Positions 24,304-34,200 of a stretch of 52,164 nucleotides of DNA are shown here, in pieces (the stretch's first letter is position 1; each line of letters begins with the position of its first letter). The translations under genes were made by a program, and so were the position numbers. The notes below the pieces were generated by a model. It was given only the letters and a program-made list of their open reading frames with translations, made no database searches and was not told where the DNA came from. The stretch is from JBBRGK01 sp036741355 (GTDB lineage: Bacteria > Chloroflexota > Dehalococcoidia > CAUJGQ01). The stretch lies in NCBI GenBank assembly GCA_036741355.1, contig DAINSK010000025.1, positions 1 to 52,164 of the forward strand, given 5' to 3'.

Positions 24304-26082
24304 TCAGGAGCCCTTGTTCCAGAGGAACTGCAGCCTCGCGATGCCGATGTCGGGCACCGCCTGGACACCACCGATGTTGTTGCGCCAGGCGGAGTACGGG
24401 GTTGCCAGCACCATCGGAACGAAAAAGCACTGGTCGACGGTGATGATTTTGCTGATCTGCGCGTAGAGATCCGTGCGCTGGGCAAGGTCGAAGGTCTGCC
24501 GCGCCTTCGCGATCAGGGCGTCCAACCCCGGCTGGACCTCGTGCTTCGTGCAGTTGTAGAACGCATCCTTCTGATAGACGAGCGTACATGAGCCGTTGGG
24601 CTCGGTGTCGGTGCCGCCCCAGGCAGTCGAGTACAGCGGAAACTGGCCGTTGGTAAAGAAGTTTGCGGTGGCCGGACCCACGTCCTGGATGACGATATTC
24701 GCGTTGATGCCGATCTGCTTCAAGTTCGCCTGGTACAGCTCGGCCTGCTGGTTGATGGTCGGCGAGTTGTAGACGACCATGTCGAAGCTGAAGCCGTTGG
24801 GCTGGCCGCCGTCCGCAAGGAACTTCTTGGCCTGGGCCAGGTCGTACGTCGGCCGACCGGGAGTGTCCTGGTAGGCCCAGCTACCGAGCTGGATCATGGC
24901 GTCCTTGCCCACTTGGTATTTGCCAAAGTAGACCGTCCTGTTCACAGCTTCCGCGTCGCACGCGAATGCCACCGCCTTGCGCAGGTTGACGTTGTTGAGC
25001 GGCGCTTTGTCGGGGTTAAATGCCAGCACCGAAGCGATAGAGCTGCCCGGGACGCCCTGAATGACGGCCAGGTTCTTGTCAGCGCTCGCCGGCGTCAACA
25101 GGTTGAGCGAGCCGATGCCGGCGTAATCTACGCTGCCCGCCTGAAGGTTGGCGAACTGCGTATTGGGGTCGGGGATCGCCGTGAACGTGACCTGGTCCAG
25201 GTACGGCAGCGCCTTGCCGGCGACGTCTTTCATCCAGTAATTGGGGTTCTTCTTTACTGTCAAATGGCTGCCGGTCACCCACTCCTGGAAGGCGAACGGC
25301 CCCGTTCCGACCGGATTCGACTTGAACTTGTCGCCAAATTTCTCTACAGCCTGGCGGGAGACTGGCACGGCCGTGTACGCCGCGATGGCGAAGAAGATAG
25401 CGGCGTTTGGCTCCTTGAGCACCATCGCCGCGGTCTGCGGATCGGGCGTGTCGATGTGATCGATGCTGGCGAGCTGGCCGAGCGAGACGCCTTTGTTGGC
25501 GGGGTCCTGCAGCCGCTTCATGTTCCACTGGTAGTTGGCAGAATCCCAGGGCGAACCGTCGTGGAAGGTAACGCCCTGACGTAGGTGGAAGTTGATGTGC
25601 GTCGGATCGACGATCTCCCACTTGTCCGTGAGCGAGGTCGTCGGGTCGGTGTTGAAGTGACGAATAGCGACGAAGAAATCGTACATTGCTTCGCCGTAGG
25701 GGTAATCGCCGCCGGACAGCGCGGCCAGCGGGTCGAGCGTGGCGGGCTCGAGCGTCTGTGCGAGGTTCAGCTTGCCGCCCGGTACGCCCGCTGCCAACGG
25801 AATAGCGGTGCTCTGAGAGGCCGGGATCGCGAGCGAGCCGCCGGCCGCGGTCGTGCCGGTGATCGGCGCAATGCCGCCGGTTACCGTGGACGTGCGCGCC
25901 GGTGCCGGCGCTGCGCCAGAGGTGGCCGCCGTGTTCACCGCATTGTTCTTCGTGCTGCCGCCGCAGGCGGCATAGAAAGCGGCCATTGCTCCCGCAACGC
26001 CTACGGCTCCGCCCCGCAGTGCGCGGCGCCTGCTCAGACGTCGGTCCCAGTATCCGCCCCGGTAACCACGCGAGTCGTCCAT
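24304..26082 (-). CDS. ABC transporter substrate-binding lipoprotein (SBP family 5)
   Basis: A 592-residue exported receptor. The N-terminus has a Tat motif (S17-R-R-R-A-L22) and lipobox ending in Cys40, then an Ala/Thr-rich linker. The family 5 fold follows: 'GGKLNLAQTLEPATLDPLAAL', 'LRQGVTFHDGSPWDSANYQWNMKRLQDP', 'GPFAFQEW', 'KKNPNYWMKD', 'RKAVAFACDAEAVNRTVYFGK'. Start ATG has GGAGGAGAG upstream. It is the first gene of the nine-gene operon and supplies its ligand specificity. Confidence 0.93.
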   Translation of the reverse strand: MDDSRGYRGGYWDRRLSRRRALRGGAVGVAGAMAAFYAACGGSTKNNAVNTAATSGAAPAPARTSTVTGGIAPITGTTAAGGSLAIPASQSTAIPLAAGVPGGKLNLAQTLEPATLDPLAALSGGDYPYGEAMYDFFVAIRHFNTDPTTSLTDKWEIVDPTHINFHLRQGVTFHDGSPWDSANYQWNMKRLQDPANKGVSLGQLASIDHIDTPDPQTAAMVLKEPNAAIFFAIAAYTAVPVSRQAVEKFGDKFKSNPVGTGPFAFQEWVTGSHLTVKKNPNYWMKDVAGKALPYLDQVTFTAIPDPNTQFANLQAGSVDYAGIGSLNLLTPASADKNLAVIQGVPGSSIASVLAFNPDKAPLNNVNLRKAVAFACDAEAVNRTVYFGKYQVGKDAMIQLGSWAYQDTPGRPTYDLAQAKKFLADGGQPNGFSFDMVVYNSPTINQQAELYQANLKQIGINANIVIQDVGPATANFFTNGQFPLYSTAWGGTDTEPNGSCTLVYQKDAFYNCTKHEVQPGLDALIAKARQTFDLAQRTDLYAQISKIITVDQCFFVPMVLATPYSAWRNNIGGVQAVPDIGIARLQFLWNKGS

Positions 26083-26158
26083 GGTCTCTCCTCCTCGTCC
26101 ACAGTTGTTTCTGACCAGGATCCGCTACCAGCCTATACGCGCTGGCTCTTAACTCGCC

Positions 26159-26186
26159 AGTATAATCTTCGCAGCCTAAACGTCAA
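26159..26186 (-). promoter_or_regulatory. sigma70-type promoter of the transporter/catabolic operon
   Basis: On the minus strand, TTGACG (26186-26181) is 16 bp from TATACT (26164-26159), which is preceded by AGAT. It lies 77 bp before the start of the substrate-binding gene and after the end of the flavoprotein gene at 26200. The sequence around the -10 is shared with 33114-33141 and 48216-48243. Confidence 0.6.
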
Positions 26187-26199
26187 GGTCTAATTTATT

Positions 26200-27423
26200 T
26201 CAGGAGGCCGCGGCGGCGCGGCCGGCAACCCGACCCGTGACCAGGGCGGTCGCCAGACCGCCCATGTAGCCCCGGTTGCTGACGAAGCCGACGTCACAGC
26301 CGGCAGCGTACAGACCGGCGATCGGAGTGGCGCCCAGTTCGGTGGGATCGGCCACGAGCCCGTCCGCCCGGCCATTAAGCAGCGCCGAGTTGTAGCCTCG
26401 CAGCGTGTCGAGCGCCCGACCGGAGTGAATACCCCAGCCGGCGAGGCCGTCACACAGCTCCTCGAGCGTACCGGCCTCCAACGTCGGACCACCCCGGTCG
26501 CGCACCCGACCGATCGTCGCCCGGGGCACTTCAGCGCCCCGATTTGACATCTCGGCAATCGACGCATCGACGATATAGGCAGCCGTGGCATCGGTCTGCC
26601 TGGCCACGAACTGGTTGAGGTGCTCTTCGCCCGTGCCGGCGGATTCGTCCGCGAACCGGCGGCCTTCCCGATTCAGCGCGACGGCGAGCGGGCCAAAGCG
26701 TTGCGTCACCTCCAGGAAATTCCGCGCCGTGAACCTCGTCGGCGGCGCGGCCAGCGCATGACCGTAGAAGCAGTTCATCCCCGGCGTAACGGCCGCGCCG
26801 ATCTGCGTCGCCGCGAGGAAGCCGTCGCCGGTGCTCCAGGGATTGGCGCGCAGGTAGAGCTTGTCCACAAACGGGGTGACATAGCGGGCAACCAGTTCGG
26901 AGTTGCCCTGGAAACCGCCCGTCGCCAGGATCACCGCGTCCGCTTCTATCTCCACGGCGCCCGCGGCTTCGTGTGCAACCATCGCGGTAACCCGGCCGGA
27001 CTCGGCGCGGAGGGAGTCGAGCGCGGTGCGCAGCAAGAACGTGCCGCCCATCGCGACGAAACGCTCGACCAGCTTCGCCGAAAGCTCGGAAGGATCGACC
27101 AGCCGGCCCCGCCCATACCACATGAACGGGCGGCTGTCGCTCAGCTCGACGCCGTGGCCAGCGAGCCAGTTCAGACCGTCGTCGAGGTTATCGACCACCA
27201 GGTCCTGCAGATCGCGGTTACCCTCGGGAATCTCCTCGTGTAGCTGCACCTTGTCGTGAAAAGACCAGATTAGGCCCCCGGAAAGCCGCATGGAGCCGCC
27301 GCTGCGATTGCCCTTTTCGATCGTGATGACGCTAGCGCCCGCCTCCAACGCGGCGAGCGACGCACACAGCCCGGCCATGCCGCCGCCCGCGACGACGACG
27401 TCTGCCCGCATCTTTCGCGTCAT
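26200..27423 (-). CDS. FAD-dependent oxidoreductase (fumarate reductase/succinate dehydrogenase flavoprotein type)
   Basis: A 407-residue flavoprotein. The FAD-binding fold is at the N-terminus ('DVVVAGGGMAGLCASLAALEAGASVITIEKG', GxGxxG). It is followed by 'GGSMRLSGGLIW', 'AVILATGGFQGNSELVARYVTP' and a C-terminal 'IAGLYAAGCDVGFVSNRGYMGGLATALVTGRVAGR'. Relatives include fumarate reductases, 3-ketosteroid dehydrogenases and urocanate reductases, which reduce or desaturate next to a carbonyl. It follows the SDR at 28229-27465 by 41 bp. It is shorter than the similar enzyme at 28380. Confidence 0.87.
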   Translation of the reverse strand: MTRKMRADVVVAGGGMAGLCASLAALEAGASVITIEKGNRSGGSMRLSGGLIWSFHDKVQLHEEIPEGNRDLQDLVVDNLDDGLNWLAGHGVELSDSRPFMWYGRGRLVDPSELSAKLVERFVAMGGTFLLRTALDSLRAESGRVTAMVAHEAAGAVEIEADAVILATGGFQGNSELVARYVTPFVDKLYLRANPWSTGDGFLAATQIGAAVTPGMNCFYGHALAAPPTRFTARNFLEVTQRFGPLAVALNREGRRFADESAGTGEEHLNQFVARQTDATAAYIVDASIAEMSNRGAEVPRATIGRVRDRGGPTLEAGTLEELCDGLAGWGIHSGRALDTLRGYNSALLNGRADGLVADPTELGATPIAGLYAAGCDVGFVSNRGYMGGLATALVTGRVAGRAAAAS

Positions 27424-27464
27424 CCACCGCTCCCTGACTCGTCGTGCGTAAGTCCGCTGGAGGT

Positions 27465-28229
27465 TCAGACGATCTGGTCTTCCTGCCCCGGCACGATCTG
27501 GTACGACTTTCCGTTGAGGCTGTCATCGATTATGAGCTTCATGACGGCCTCGGCAACTGCTTCAGGCGAAAGATGAGGCTGAGAGTACAGCTGCTCCCGG
27601 CTGCGATTGAACTCTGCACTCTCCTCCGGCGTAAGCTGGGCGCTCGTGTGCTGGGAAAGCCCGGTTTCGACGAGGCCTGGGCAAACGCAGTTGACGCGGA
27701 TCCCCGCCTCCCGCTGAAGGGACACCAGCGATCGCGTGAGGTTGACGAGGCCGGCTTTGGTCGCCGCGTACAACGGGTCGATATGATGCGGCGTCAGGCC
27801 GGAGATCGACGCGGTGATGACGATGGAGCCCCCGCCGCGCCGCTTCAAGACGGGAACGGCACAGTAGATGCTCCAGAGCACGCCTTCCAGGTTGATCGCG
27901 ATCGTGCGCAGCCATAGGTCGGGCTTGGCGTCGGGAAAGCGGGCGCCCGTCAGTCGGCCCGCGTTCGCGTGGAGGATGTCGAGGCCGCCGAACCGCTCTT
28001 CGGCCGTGGAGACGGCGTTACGCACGTCGCGCTCGCTCGTCACGTCGGTGTGCACGAAGACCGCTCTGCCACCCGCGGAGACGATCGCCGCGGCCGCCTC
28101 GTTTCCCGCGGCGTCGTCGACATCGCTGACCACCACCGCAGCGCCCGCCTGTCCGAGCGCGAGCGCGGTTGCCCGCCCGATGCCAGAACCCGCTCCGGTA
28201 ACCAGCGCCGTCTTACCCGCGATTTCCAC
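27465..28229 (-). CDS. short-chain dehydrogenase/reductase (SDR)
   Basis: A 254-residue SDR: 'VTGAGSGIGRA', 'VVVSDVDD' (Asp for NAD), 'LDILHANAG', 'IVITASISG' and 'YAATKAG'. The start is GTG 28229, with AGGAGGGA five to ten bases upstream. The frame is open far upstream (to 29903), but that region is antisense to the flavoprotein gene at 28380 and is not coding. Lies at the head of a two-gene unit with the flavoprotein at 27423. Pairing an SDR with a dehydrogenase flavoprotein suits oxidation of a cyclic alcohol/ketone. Confidence 0.88.
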   Translation of the reverse strand: MEIAGKTALVTGAGSGIGRATALALGQAGAAVVVSDVDDAAGNEAAAAIVSAGGRAVFVHTDVTSERDVRNAVSTAEERFGGLDILHANAGRLTGARFPDAKPDLWLRTIAINLEGVLWSIYCAVPVLKRRGGGSIVITASISGLTPHHIDPLYAATKAGLVNLTRSLVSLQREAGIRVNCVCPGLVETGLSQHTSAQLTPEESAEFNRSREQLYSQPHLSPEAVAEAVMKLIIDDSLNGKSYQIVPGQEDQIV

Positions 28230-28263
28230 CTCGTCCCTCCTGCAAGCGATCACGTGAACAGCA

Positions 28264-28277
28264 GGCATTATAATGCC
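28264..28277. promoter_or_regulatory. perfect palindrome GGCATTATAATGCC between divergent genes
   Basis: A 14 bp perfect dyad containing TATAAT on both strands, 35 bp from the GTG of the SDR at 28229. It could be the SDR gene's -10 and a repressor site at once. No good -35 is visible on either strand, and no regulator gene is adjacent. Confidence 0.4.
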
Positions 28278-28294
28278 GCGGCGTTTGCTCTGCG

Positions 28295-28323
28295 TTGACA
28301 GCCCCGAGGGCGGCCGGTAGCCT
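28295..28323 (+). promoter_or_regulatory. possible promoter for the flavoprotein gene
   Basis: Consensus TTGACA (28295-28300), 17 bp spacer, TAGCCT (28318-28323), 57 bp before the ATG at 28380. The -35 is perfect and the -10 is poor (3/6). Confidence 0.35.
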
Positions 28324-28379
28324 GCCCGCATGGCAAGAGAAGACGGAGTGGATGGCATAGGACCACATGCGGGTGGCAT

Positions 28380-29846
28380 ATGACTAAATCGACCTGGTGG
28401 GACGAGGAGTTCGACGTCGTGGTCGCCGGAGGAGGCGGCGCTGGACTGGTGACGGCGGTCGAGGCGGCGGACCGCGGCGCCTCCGTGTTGCTGGTCGAAA
28501 AGCAGCCCGCGCCCGGCGGCGCCACGGCGATAGCCGTCGGGTCGATCACCGCTGCCGGCACGGCCCTGCAGAGAGCGGCCGGCATCGAAGACAATACCGA
28601 AAAGCACTTCAGCGACCTGCTCGCCATGGTGGACGCCTCGGGCAGGCGCGATCAGGTCGACCTCGAGCTTTCTCGGCTGATGATCGAGCGGGCGCCTGCG
28701 GCACTGCAACGGCTCATCGCGCTTGGCGTTAAGTTCTCCGGCCCCCACCCCGAAACACCCCACAAGATCTATCGAATGCACAACGTGCTGCTGGAGACGC
28801 CGTTCATCGAGACGCTCGCGCAGGCCGCCGCCACGCGAGGCGTAACGATCAGGACCGATACGGTCATCCAGGAGCTTCAGCAGGACGAATCGGGGGCCGT
28901 ATCGTCGATCAGCCTGCGCCGGGAGCGCGGCCATCAGTCCCGGGCCGTGCACGTTCGCCGCGGCGTCGTGCTGGCCACCGGCGACTTCAGCGCAAACGAC
29001 GAGCTCGCGCGTGCGCACGGGCGACCGCCCGCGATCAGCGCGATCGATCCGCTCAGGTCGTACGCCACCGGCGACGGCATCGTACTCGCCATGGCCCTTG
29101 GCGCGGCCGCGGTTGGACTGAACCGTTCGGGCGGTGCGAGCTTCCGTACCGTTCTGCCGCCGTATTGCGCGCCCGAGAGGAGCCTCTTGCGTGAAGGCGG
29201 CGTGCTGGTCAACCGGTTGGGGCGCCGGTATACGAATGAGCTCGATACGCCCGAGTTCAGCACCAACGAGCAGCCGGGCAAGACCGCCCACCTCGTATTC
29301 GACTCTCGGTTGGCCGCAAGAGTGGCGACGGCGGATGAAGACTCGTCTGTGCACAGCCGTGACGGCTGGTATACGAAGCAAAAGCTCTTCCTCTCGACGT
29401 TTCCGGGCGTCGCCTACGGCTACGTGGAGGACTATCGGACGCAGACCGAATACTTTTTCGAAGCAGACAGCCTTGACGGTCTGGCGCGAAAGCTGGATCT
29501 GGATCCGGCCGCTTTTACCGAGAGCATCGGCACGTTTAACCGGGCAGCGGCCGGCCAGCACGAAGACGAGTTCGGTCGAAAGCAGACGGGGCCGGGCATG
29601 GCCGCTCCGCCGTTTTACGCCATTGGCCCGATCAAGCCGTTCAACATCTTCTCGGCCGGCGGCCTGAAAGTCGACCGCGACATGCACGTCCTCGACCAAC
29701 AGGGTCGTCCGATCCCGCACCTTTATGCGGCCGGTGTGAATGCCGAGGCCGGTGTGTTCCTGGGCGGCCACGGCCATCACCTGACGTGGGCGTTCGGAAC
29801 CGGTATGATTGCCGGCGTCAACGCCGCCGCGGAAGCGAGCCGCTGA
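28380..29846 (+). CDS. FAD-dependent oxidoreductase (fumarate reductase/KSTD-like)
   Basis: A 488-residue flavoprotein. The dinucleotide fold 'DVVVAGGGGAGLVTAVEAADRGASVLLVEK' is at residues ~12-41, followed by 'PGGATAIAVGSITAAGT'. The capping-domain region is at ~100-330, and the C-terminal FAD motif reads 'HLYAAGVNAEAGVFLGGHGHHLTWAFGTGMIAG'. It belongs with the enzyme at 26200 but is more complete. No clear Shine-Dalgarno is visible before ATG 28380, so the start is slightly uncertain. Divergent from the SDR; followed by a hairpin terminator. Confidence 0.88.
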   Translation: MTKSTWWDEEFDVVVAGGGGAGLVTAVEAADRGASVLLVEKQPAPGGATAIAVGSITAAGTALQRAAGIEDNTEKHFSDLLAMVDASGRRDQVDLELSRLMIERAPAALQRLIALGVKFSGPHPETPHKIYRMHNVLLETPFIETLAQAAATRGVTIRTDTVIQELQQDESGAVSSISLRRERGHQSRAVHVRRGVVLATGDFSANDELARAHGRPPAISAIDPLRSYATGDGIVLAMALGAAAVGLNRSGGASFRTVLPPYCAPERSLLREGGVLVNRLGRRYTNELDTPEFSTNEQPGKTAHLVFDSRLAARVATADEDSSVHSRDGWYTKQKLFLSTFPGVAYGYVEDYRTQTEYFFEADSLDGLARKLDLDPAAFTESIGTFNRAAAGQHEDEFGRKQTGPGMAAPPFYAIGPIKPFNIFSAGGLKVDRDMHVLDQQGRPIPHLYAAGVNAEAGVFLGGHGHHLTWAFGTGMIAGVNAAAEASR

Positions 29847-29868
29847 GACGGCGCTGCGCATGAGGACC

Positions 29869-29885
29869 CGGCCTGAGGCCGTTTT
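29869..29885 (+). terminator. intrinsic terminator after the flavoprotein gene
   Basis: CGGCC-TGA-GGCCG stem-loop immediately followed by TTTT, 23 bp after the stop codon. Short stem (5 bp) but correctly placed. Confidence 0.5.
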
Positions 29886-29914
29886 GTCGAATCTGGATAC
29901 CACGGGAGCAACCC

Positions 29915-30376
29915 ATGAAACATGCGTCGTTCGACGAGTCGTGCGGCATCTGCCGCATGAATAGCAGCGGGCGTCAGCTTTTCGAGAACGATCAGTGGGC
30001 AGTGTTCCGGCTGGGTCCCGGCCTCGGCGTGCCCGGCTGGATGATGCTCACGTCGCAGCGCCACGTTGCAGGCGCCGCCTACTTTGACGATGCCGAAGCC
30101 GCGAGCTTTGGACCCGCGCTGCGACATTTCGAAAAGCTGCTGGAGCAGGTAACCGGCGCCCTGCGCATCTACACGGCGGCGATGGGTGAAAGCTTCCCGC
30201 ATTTCCATGCCCACATGGTGCCTCGCTACGCGCAGATGCCGAAAGAGGCGTCGGGCTGGCCCGTGTTCGACCTCTATCGAGCGACCCAGGCTGGCGAAGT
30301 GCCGGTGGACGAAGAGGAGGTTGGGCGCGTAGCCGAGGCGTACCGCGGCGCACTGGCTCAGCAGCCTCCGCCGTAG
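29915..30376 (+). CDS. HIT-family protein
   Basis: A 153-residue protein of the histidine-triad superfamily. The signature His96-F-His98-A-His100 ('FPHFHAHMVPR') is complete, and a CxxC pair (Cys10/Cys13, 'CGIC') at the N-terminus matches the zinc site of many HIT proteins. It would hydrolyse or transfer nucleotidyl groups (AMP-X, GalT-like). GGAGC precedes the ATG. It lies 61 bp before the Gfo/Idh/MocA gene and may be co-transcribed with it. Confidence 0.88.
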   Translation: MKHASFDESCGICRMNSSGRQLFENDQWAVFRLGPGLGVPGWMMLTSQRHVAGAAYFDDAEAASFGPALRHFEKLLEQVTGALRIYTAAMGESFPHFHAHMVPRYAQMPKEASGWPVFDLYRATQAGEVPVDEEEVGRVAEAYRGALAQQPPP

Positions 30377-30437
30377 CCCGCGCTGCGCCACCTGCCGCGC
30401 GTCAACGGATTCAACAAACGGGATGGGAGAGCCTTCG

Positions 30438-31457
30438 ATGTCAATGCCAAAACGCATCGCCGTCATCGACGTCAGTCACTGGCACTCTACGTACGACGCT
30501 TCGTATCTAAAGATCTTGACCGACCTGGAGAGGGATATCGTCGGCGTATCCGACCGCGACGAGGCGATCGCCCGCGACCGCGCACGGCGGTTCAACAGCG
30601 TGCCGTTCACCGACTACCGCGAGATGATTGAGAAGACCCGGCCGGAGTTCGTGATCGCGCTGGGCCGGCACAGCGATATGCCCCAGACCTTTCGCTACCT
30701 CGTCGATGCCGGCGTCCCGTTTATCATGGAGAAGCCGTGGGGAACCGACGCGGATACCGTCGCGGGCCTCGCCGAGCTAGCGGAGCACCGCGGCGCCTGG
30801 GTCGGCGCCCCGTTCGTCACACGAACGTCGTTCTGGTCGCTGACCGCAAAACGGATGGTCGAACAGGGCGAGTTCGGCAGGATATCCCACATGACGTTTC
30901 GCATGATCCGCCCCACCATGCAGCGGTACGTGGAGTGGGATTCGCCGTGGATGAACTCGCGCGAGATAGCGGGCGGCGGTGCACTGGTCAATCTCGGCAG
31001 CCACGGCTTCGACATCGCGCGCTTCATCACAGGCGAGGAGCCGGAGGTCGTCTCGGCGGTCATCAGCAACGCGGTCCACCAGGAAGAAGTCGAGGACTAC
31101 GCGCACGTCACGTTGCGCACGCCGAGCGGCATTATCTTCCATAACGAGGTCGGTTACACCATGCCCACCTGGCCGAAAAACAGCACCGACGGCGAGCAGA
31201 AAGTCGCCGGTGAGAAGCTGCTGCTCCGCGCCCATCCACAGGGATTACACGTGCTGGCGCCGGGGCGTGACGAGGTCATACCGACTCCCGAGGTCATATC
31301 GACTCCCGAGGGCTTCCAGGCGGGATTCTCGAAGATCGTCAAGGATTCGCTGGAAGCGTACGGCCGTGGGGACCCGCCGCCGGTCGGTCCCTGGGAACTG
31401 GTGAAGGCGGTTCGCCTTATCCATGCCGCGTATGCAATTGCAAGACCTCAGCAGTAG
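30438..31457 (+). CDS. Gfo/Idh/MocA family oxidoreductase
   Basis: A 339-residue NAD(P)-dependent sugar-type dehydrogenase. The N-terminal Rossmann domain ('KRIAVIDVSHWHSTYDASYLKIL') has a variant glycine-poor loop. The hallmark 'EKPWGTDADT' is at ~100. The C-terminal alpha/beta domain carries 'GGGALVNLGSHGFDIARFITG', where GGxxxDxGxHxxD is usual. I prefer ATG 30438 (GGGAGAG upstream) over ATG 30423. Convergent with the biotin carboxylase, with a weak ATGGG...CCCAT hairpin between the two stops (31465-31495). Confidence 0.87.
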   Translation: MSMPKRIAVIDVSHWHSTYDASYLKILTDLERDIVGVSDRDEAIARDRARRFNSVPFTDYREMIEKTRPEFVIALGRHSDMPQTFRYLVDAGVPFIMEKPWGTDADTVAGLAELAEHRGAWVGAPFVTRTSFWSLTAKRMVEQGEFGRISHMTFRMIRPTMQRYVEWDSPWMNSREIAGGGALVNLGSHGFDIARFITGEEPEVVSAVISNAVHQEEVEDYAHVTLRTPSGIIFHNEVGYTMPTWPKNSTDGEQKVAGEKLLLRAHPQGLHVLAPGRDEVIPTPEVISTPEGFQAGFSKIVKDSLEAYGRGDPPPVGPWELVKAVRLIHAAYAIARPQQ

Positions 31458-31494
31458 ACGGCGAATGGGGACCGCGCATGAGGCGCATTGCCCA

Positions 31495-32832
<1,338 letters not shown>

Positions 32833-32880
32833 CGGACCCTCCGGGGCGGCGGCCGGCGGACACGGCCGAAGCGCATGGCG

Positions 32881-33099
32881 CTACGCGTCCAGCGTCACCA
32901 GGAGGTCGTTCTCCTGAACGGTGTCGCCCGCGGAGACGTGGACCTCGCGGACCACCCCCGTGACGGGCGAAGCGACCGGGATCTCCATTTTCATGGATTC
33001 GATGATCACGAGGTCGTCCTCGACCTCTACCCGGCCGCCGGCGTTGACCACCACTTCGATGATCTTGCCTACCATTGGGGCGCGGACTTCGGTCGACAT
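32881..33099 (-). CDS. biotinyl-domain carrier protein (BCCP-like, 72 aa)
   Basis: A stand-alone biotinyl/lipoyl-type domain of 72 residues. The biotinylation motif is E34-S-M-K37-M ('ESMKMEIP'), with Lys37 the acceptor. The 'APMVGKIIEVVVNAGGRVEVEDDLV' half is the usual beta-barrel. Longer BCCPs have an N-terminal extension, which is missing here, so this is the minimal form. It is upstream of accC and forms the carboxylase core with it. GAGGAG lies before the ATG. Divergent from the permease gene at 33204. Confidence 0.92.
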   Translation of the reverse strand: MSTEVRAPMVGKIIEVVVNAGGRVEVEDDLVIIESMKMEIPVASPVTGVVREVHVSAGDTVQENDLLVTLDA

Positions 33100-33113
33100 A
33101 GGGAACTCCTCGC

Positions 33114-33141
33114 TTGACGTTGTGCAGGCTGAGATTAAACT
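33114..33141 (+). promoter_or_regulatory. sigma70-type promoter of the dppBC-like pair
   Basis: TTGACG (33114-33119), 16 bp spacer, TAAACT (33136-33141) preceded by GAGAT; 62 bp before the ATG at 33204. It resembles the minus-strand promoter 26186-26159 (TTGACGTT...GAt-TAtACT). Confidence 0.58.
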
Positions 33142-33203
33142 GACAAGTCAGGCGGGGGCAAGCGCGCGATCGCAGACCGGGCTTGGAAGGGACACGTTTT
33201 CAC

Positions 33204-34157
33204 ATGGGCCGTTATATCGCACAGCGACTAATGCTCTCGATTCCGACGTTGGTCGGGATCACCATTCTCACTTTCGTCGCCTTGCGTGTGCTGCTGCCGA
33301 GCAACATCGTCAACGTGATTCTAGGCGACTACGGGCACAACGACGAGCAGCTCAAGGCGAGCATCCGCAAAGAGCTCGGGCTTGACGGTTCTCTGCCCGT
33401 GCAGTACTTCCACTGGGTTGGCGGGATCATGACCGGCGACCTCGGGAAATCACTTCATTCGGGCCGGTCGATCAGCGGAGAGCTCCGGTCGCGCTTGCCG
33501 CTGAGCCTGGAACTCGGACTTTGGGGGTTGGTCACGGCGCTGCTGTGGTCGATCCCGCTTGGCGTCTGGGCGGCGGTCAAGCAGGACCGGTTCCCCGACT
33601 ACGGCATCCGCGCCGGGGCGATCCTGCTCAACGCCGTTCCCGGCTTCTGGATCGCGATCCTCGTGATCACGTTTGGCTCGGTGTGGTTCAACTGGGCGCC
33701 GCCGATCCATTTTAAATACTTGACCCAGGACCCCATCGCCCACCTGAAAATCATGTTGGTACCGGGGCTGATCATCGGGCTCACGCCCAGCGCCGGCTTG
33801 TTGCGTCTTGTGCGGACCGTCATGCTCGAGGTGATGCGTGAGGACTACGTACGCACGGCCCGCGCCAAAGGGCTGGGCTCCAGTACGGTCCTGTACCGGC
33901 ACGCATTCCGTAACGCGATGATCCCGGTTGTCACGGTGGTGGGCGTGGCGCTGCCTGGCCTGATCGCCGGCACGGTGATCTTTGAAACGATCTTCGTCAT
34001 CCCCGGCATGGGTCGCTACCTCGTGGATTCTGTGAATACGCTGGATTACCCGGTGATCGAAGCGATCAACTTGATCTTTGCGGCGCTGCTCGTGGGTTCC
34101 GTGTTGTTGGTCGACATCAGCTACTCATTCCTTGATCCACGCATCCGCTTCACGTGA
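33204..34157 (+). CDS. ABC transporter permease, DppB/OppB type
   Basis: A 317-residue permease opening 'YIAQRLMLSIPTLVGITILTFVALRVLLP'. The N-terminal extracytoplasmic segment 'RKELGLDGSLPVQYFHWVGGIMTGDLGKSL' and EAA-like loop 'DYVRTARAKGLGSSTVLYRHAFRNAMIPVV' fit DppB. ATG 33204 gives the family-standard length; TTG 33183 is an alternative. With the DppC gene it forms a pair that lacks both a binding protein and ATPases nearby; the closest binding-protein genes are at 40 kb and beyond, in other operons. Confidence 0.91.
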   Translation: MGRYIAQRLMLSIPTLVGITILTFVALRVLLPSNIVNVILGDYGHNDEQLKASIRKELGLDGSLPVQYFHWVGGIMTGDLGKSLHSGRSISGELRSRLPLSLELGLWGLVTALLWSIPLGVWAAVKQDRFPDYGIRAGAILLNAVPGFWIAILVITFGSVWFNWAPPIHFKYLTQDPIAHLKIMLVPGLIIGLTPSAGLLRLVRTVMLEVMREDYVRTARAKGLGSSTVLYRHAFRNAMIPVVTVVGVALPGLIAGTVIFETIFVIPGMGRYLVDSVNTLDYPVIEAINLIFAALLVGSVLLVDISYSFLDPRIRFT

Positions 34158-34200
34158 GCCGGCAAACGCGAGATGTCAATCCTCAAGCACACCGGGACGG

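Noticed and set aside
16940..26082. Secondary-metabolite (NRPS/PKS) cluster
   Set aside because: No carrier, condensation or ketosynthase domains; the enzymes fit catabolism.
28230..29903. Long minus-strand open frame continuous with the SDR at 27465
   Set aside because: It is antisense to the flavoprotein gene at 28380-29846, reads as Arg/Gly/Asp-rich noise, and the SDR has its own ribosome site and GTG at 28229.
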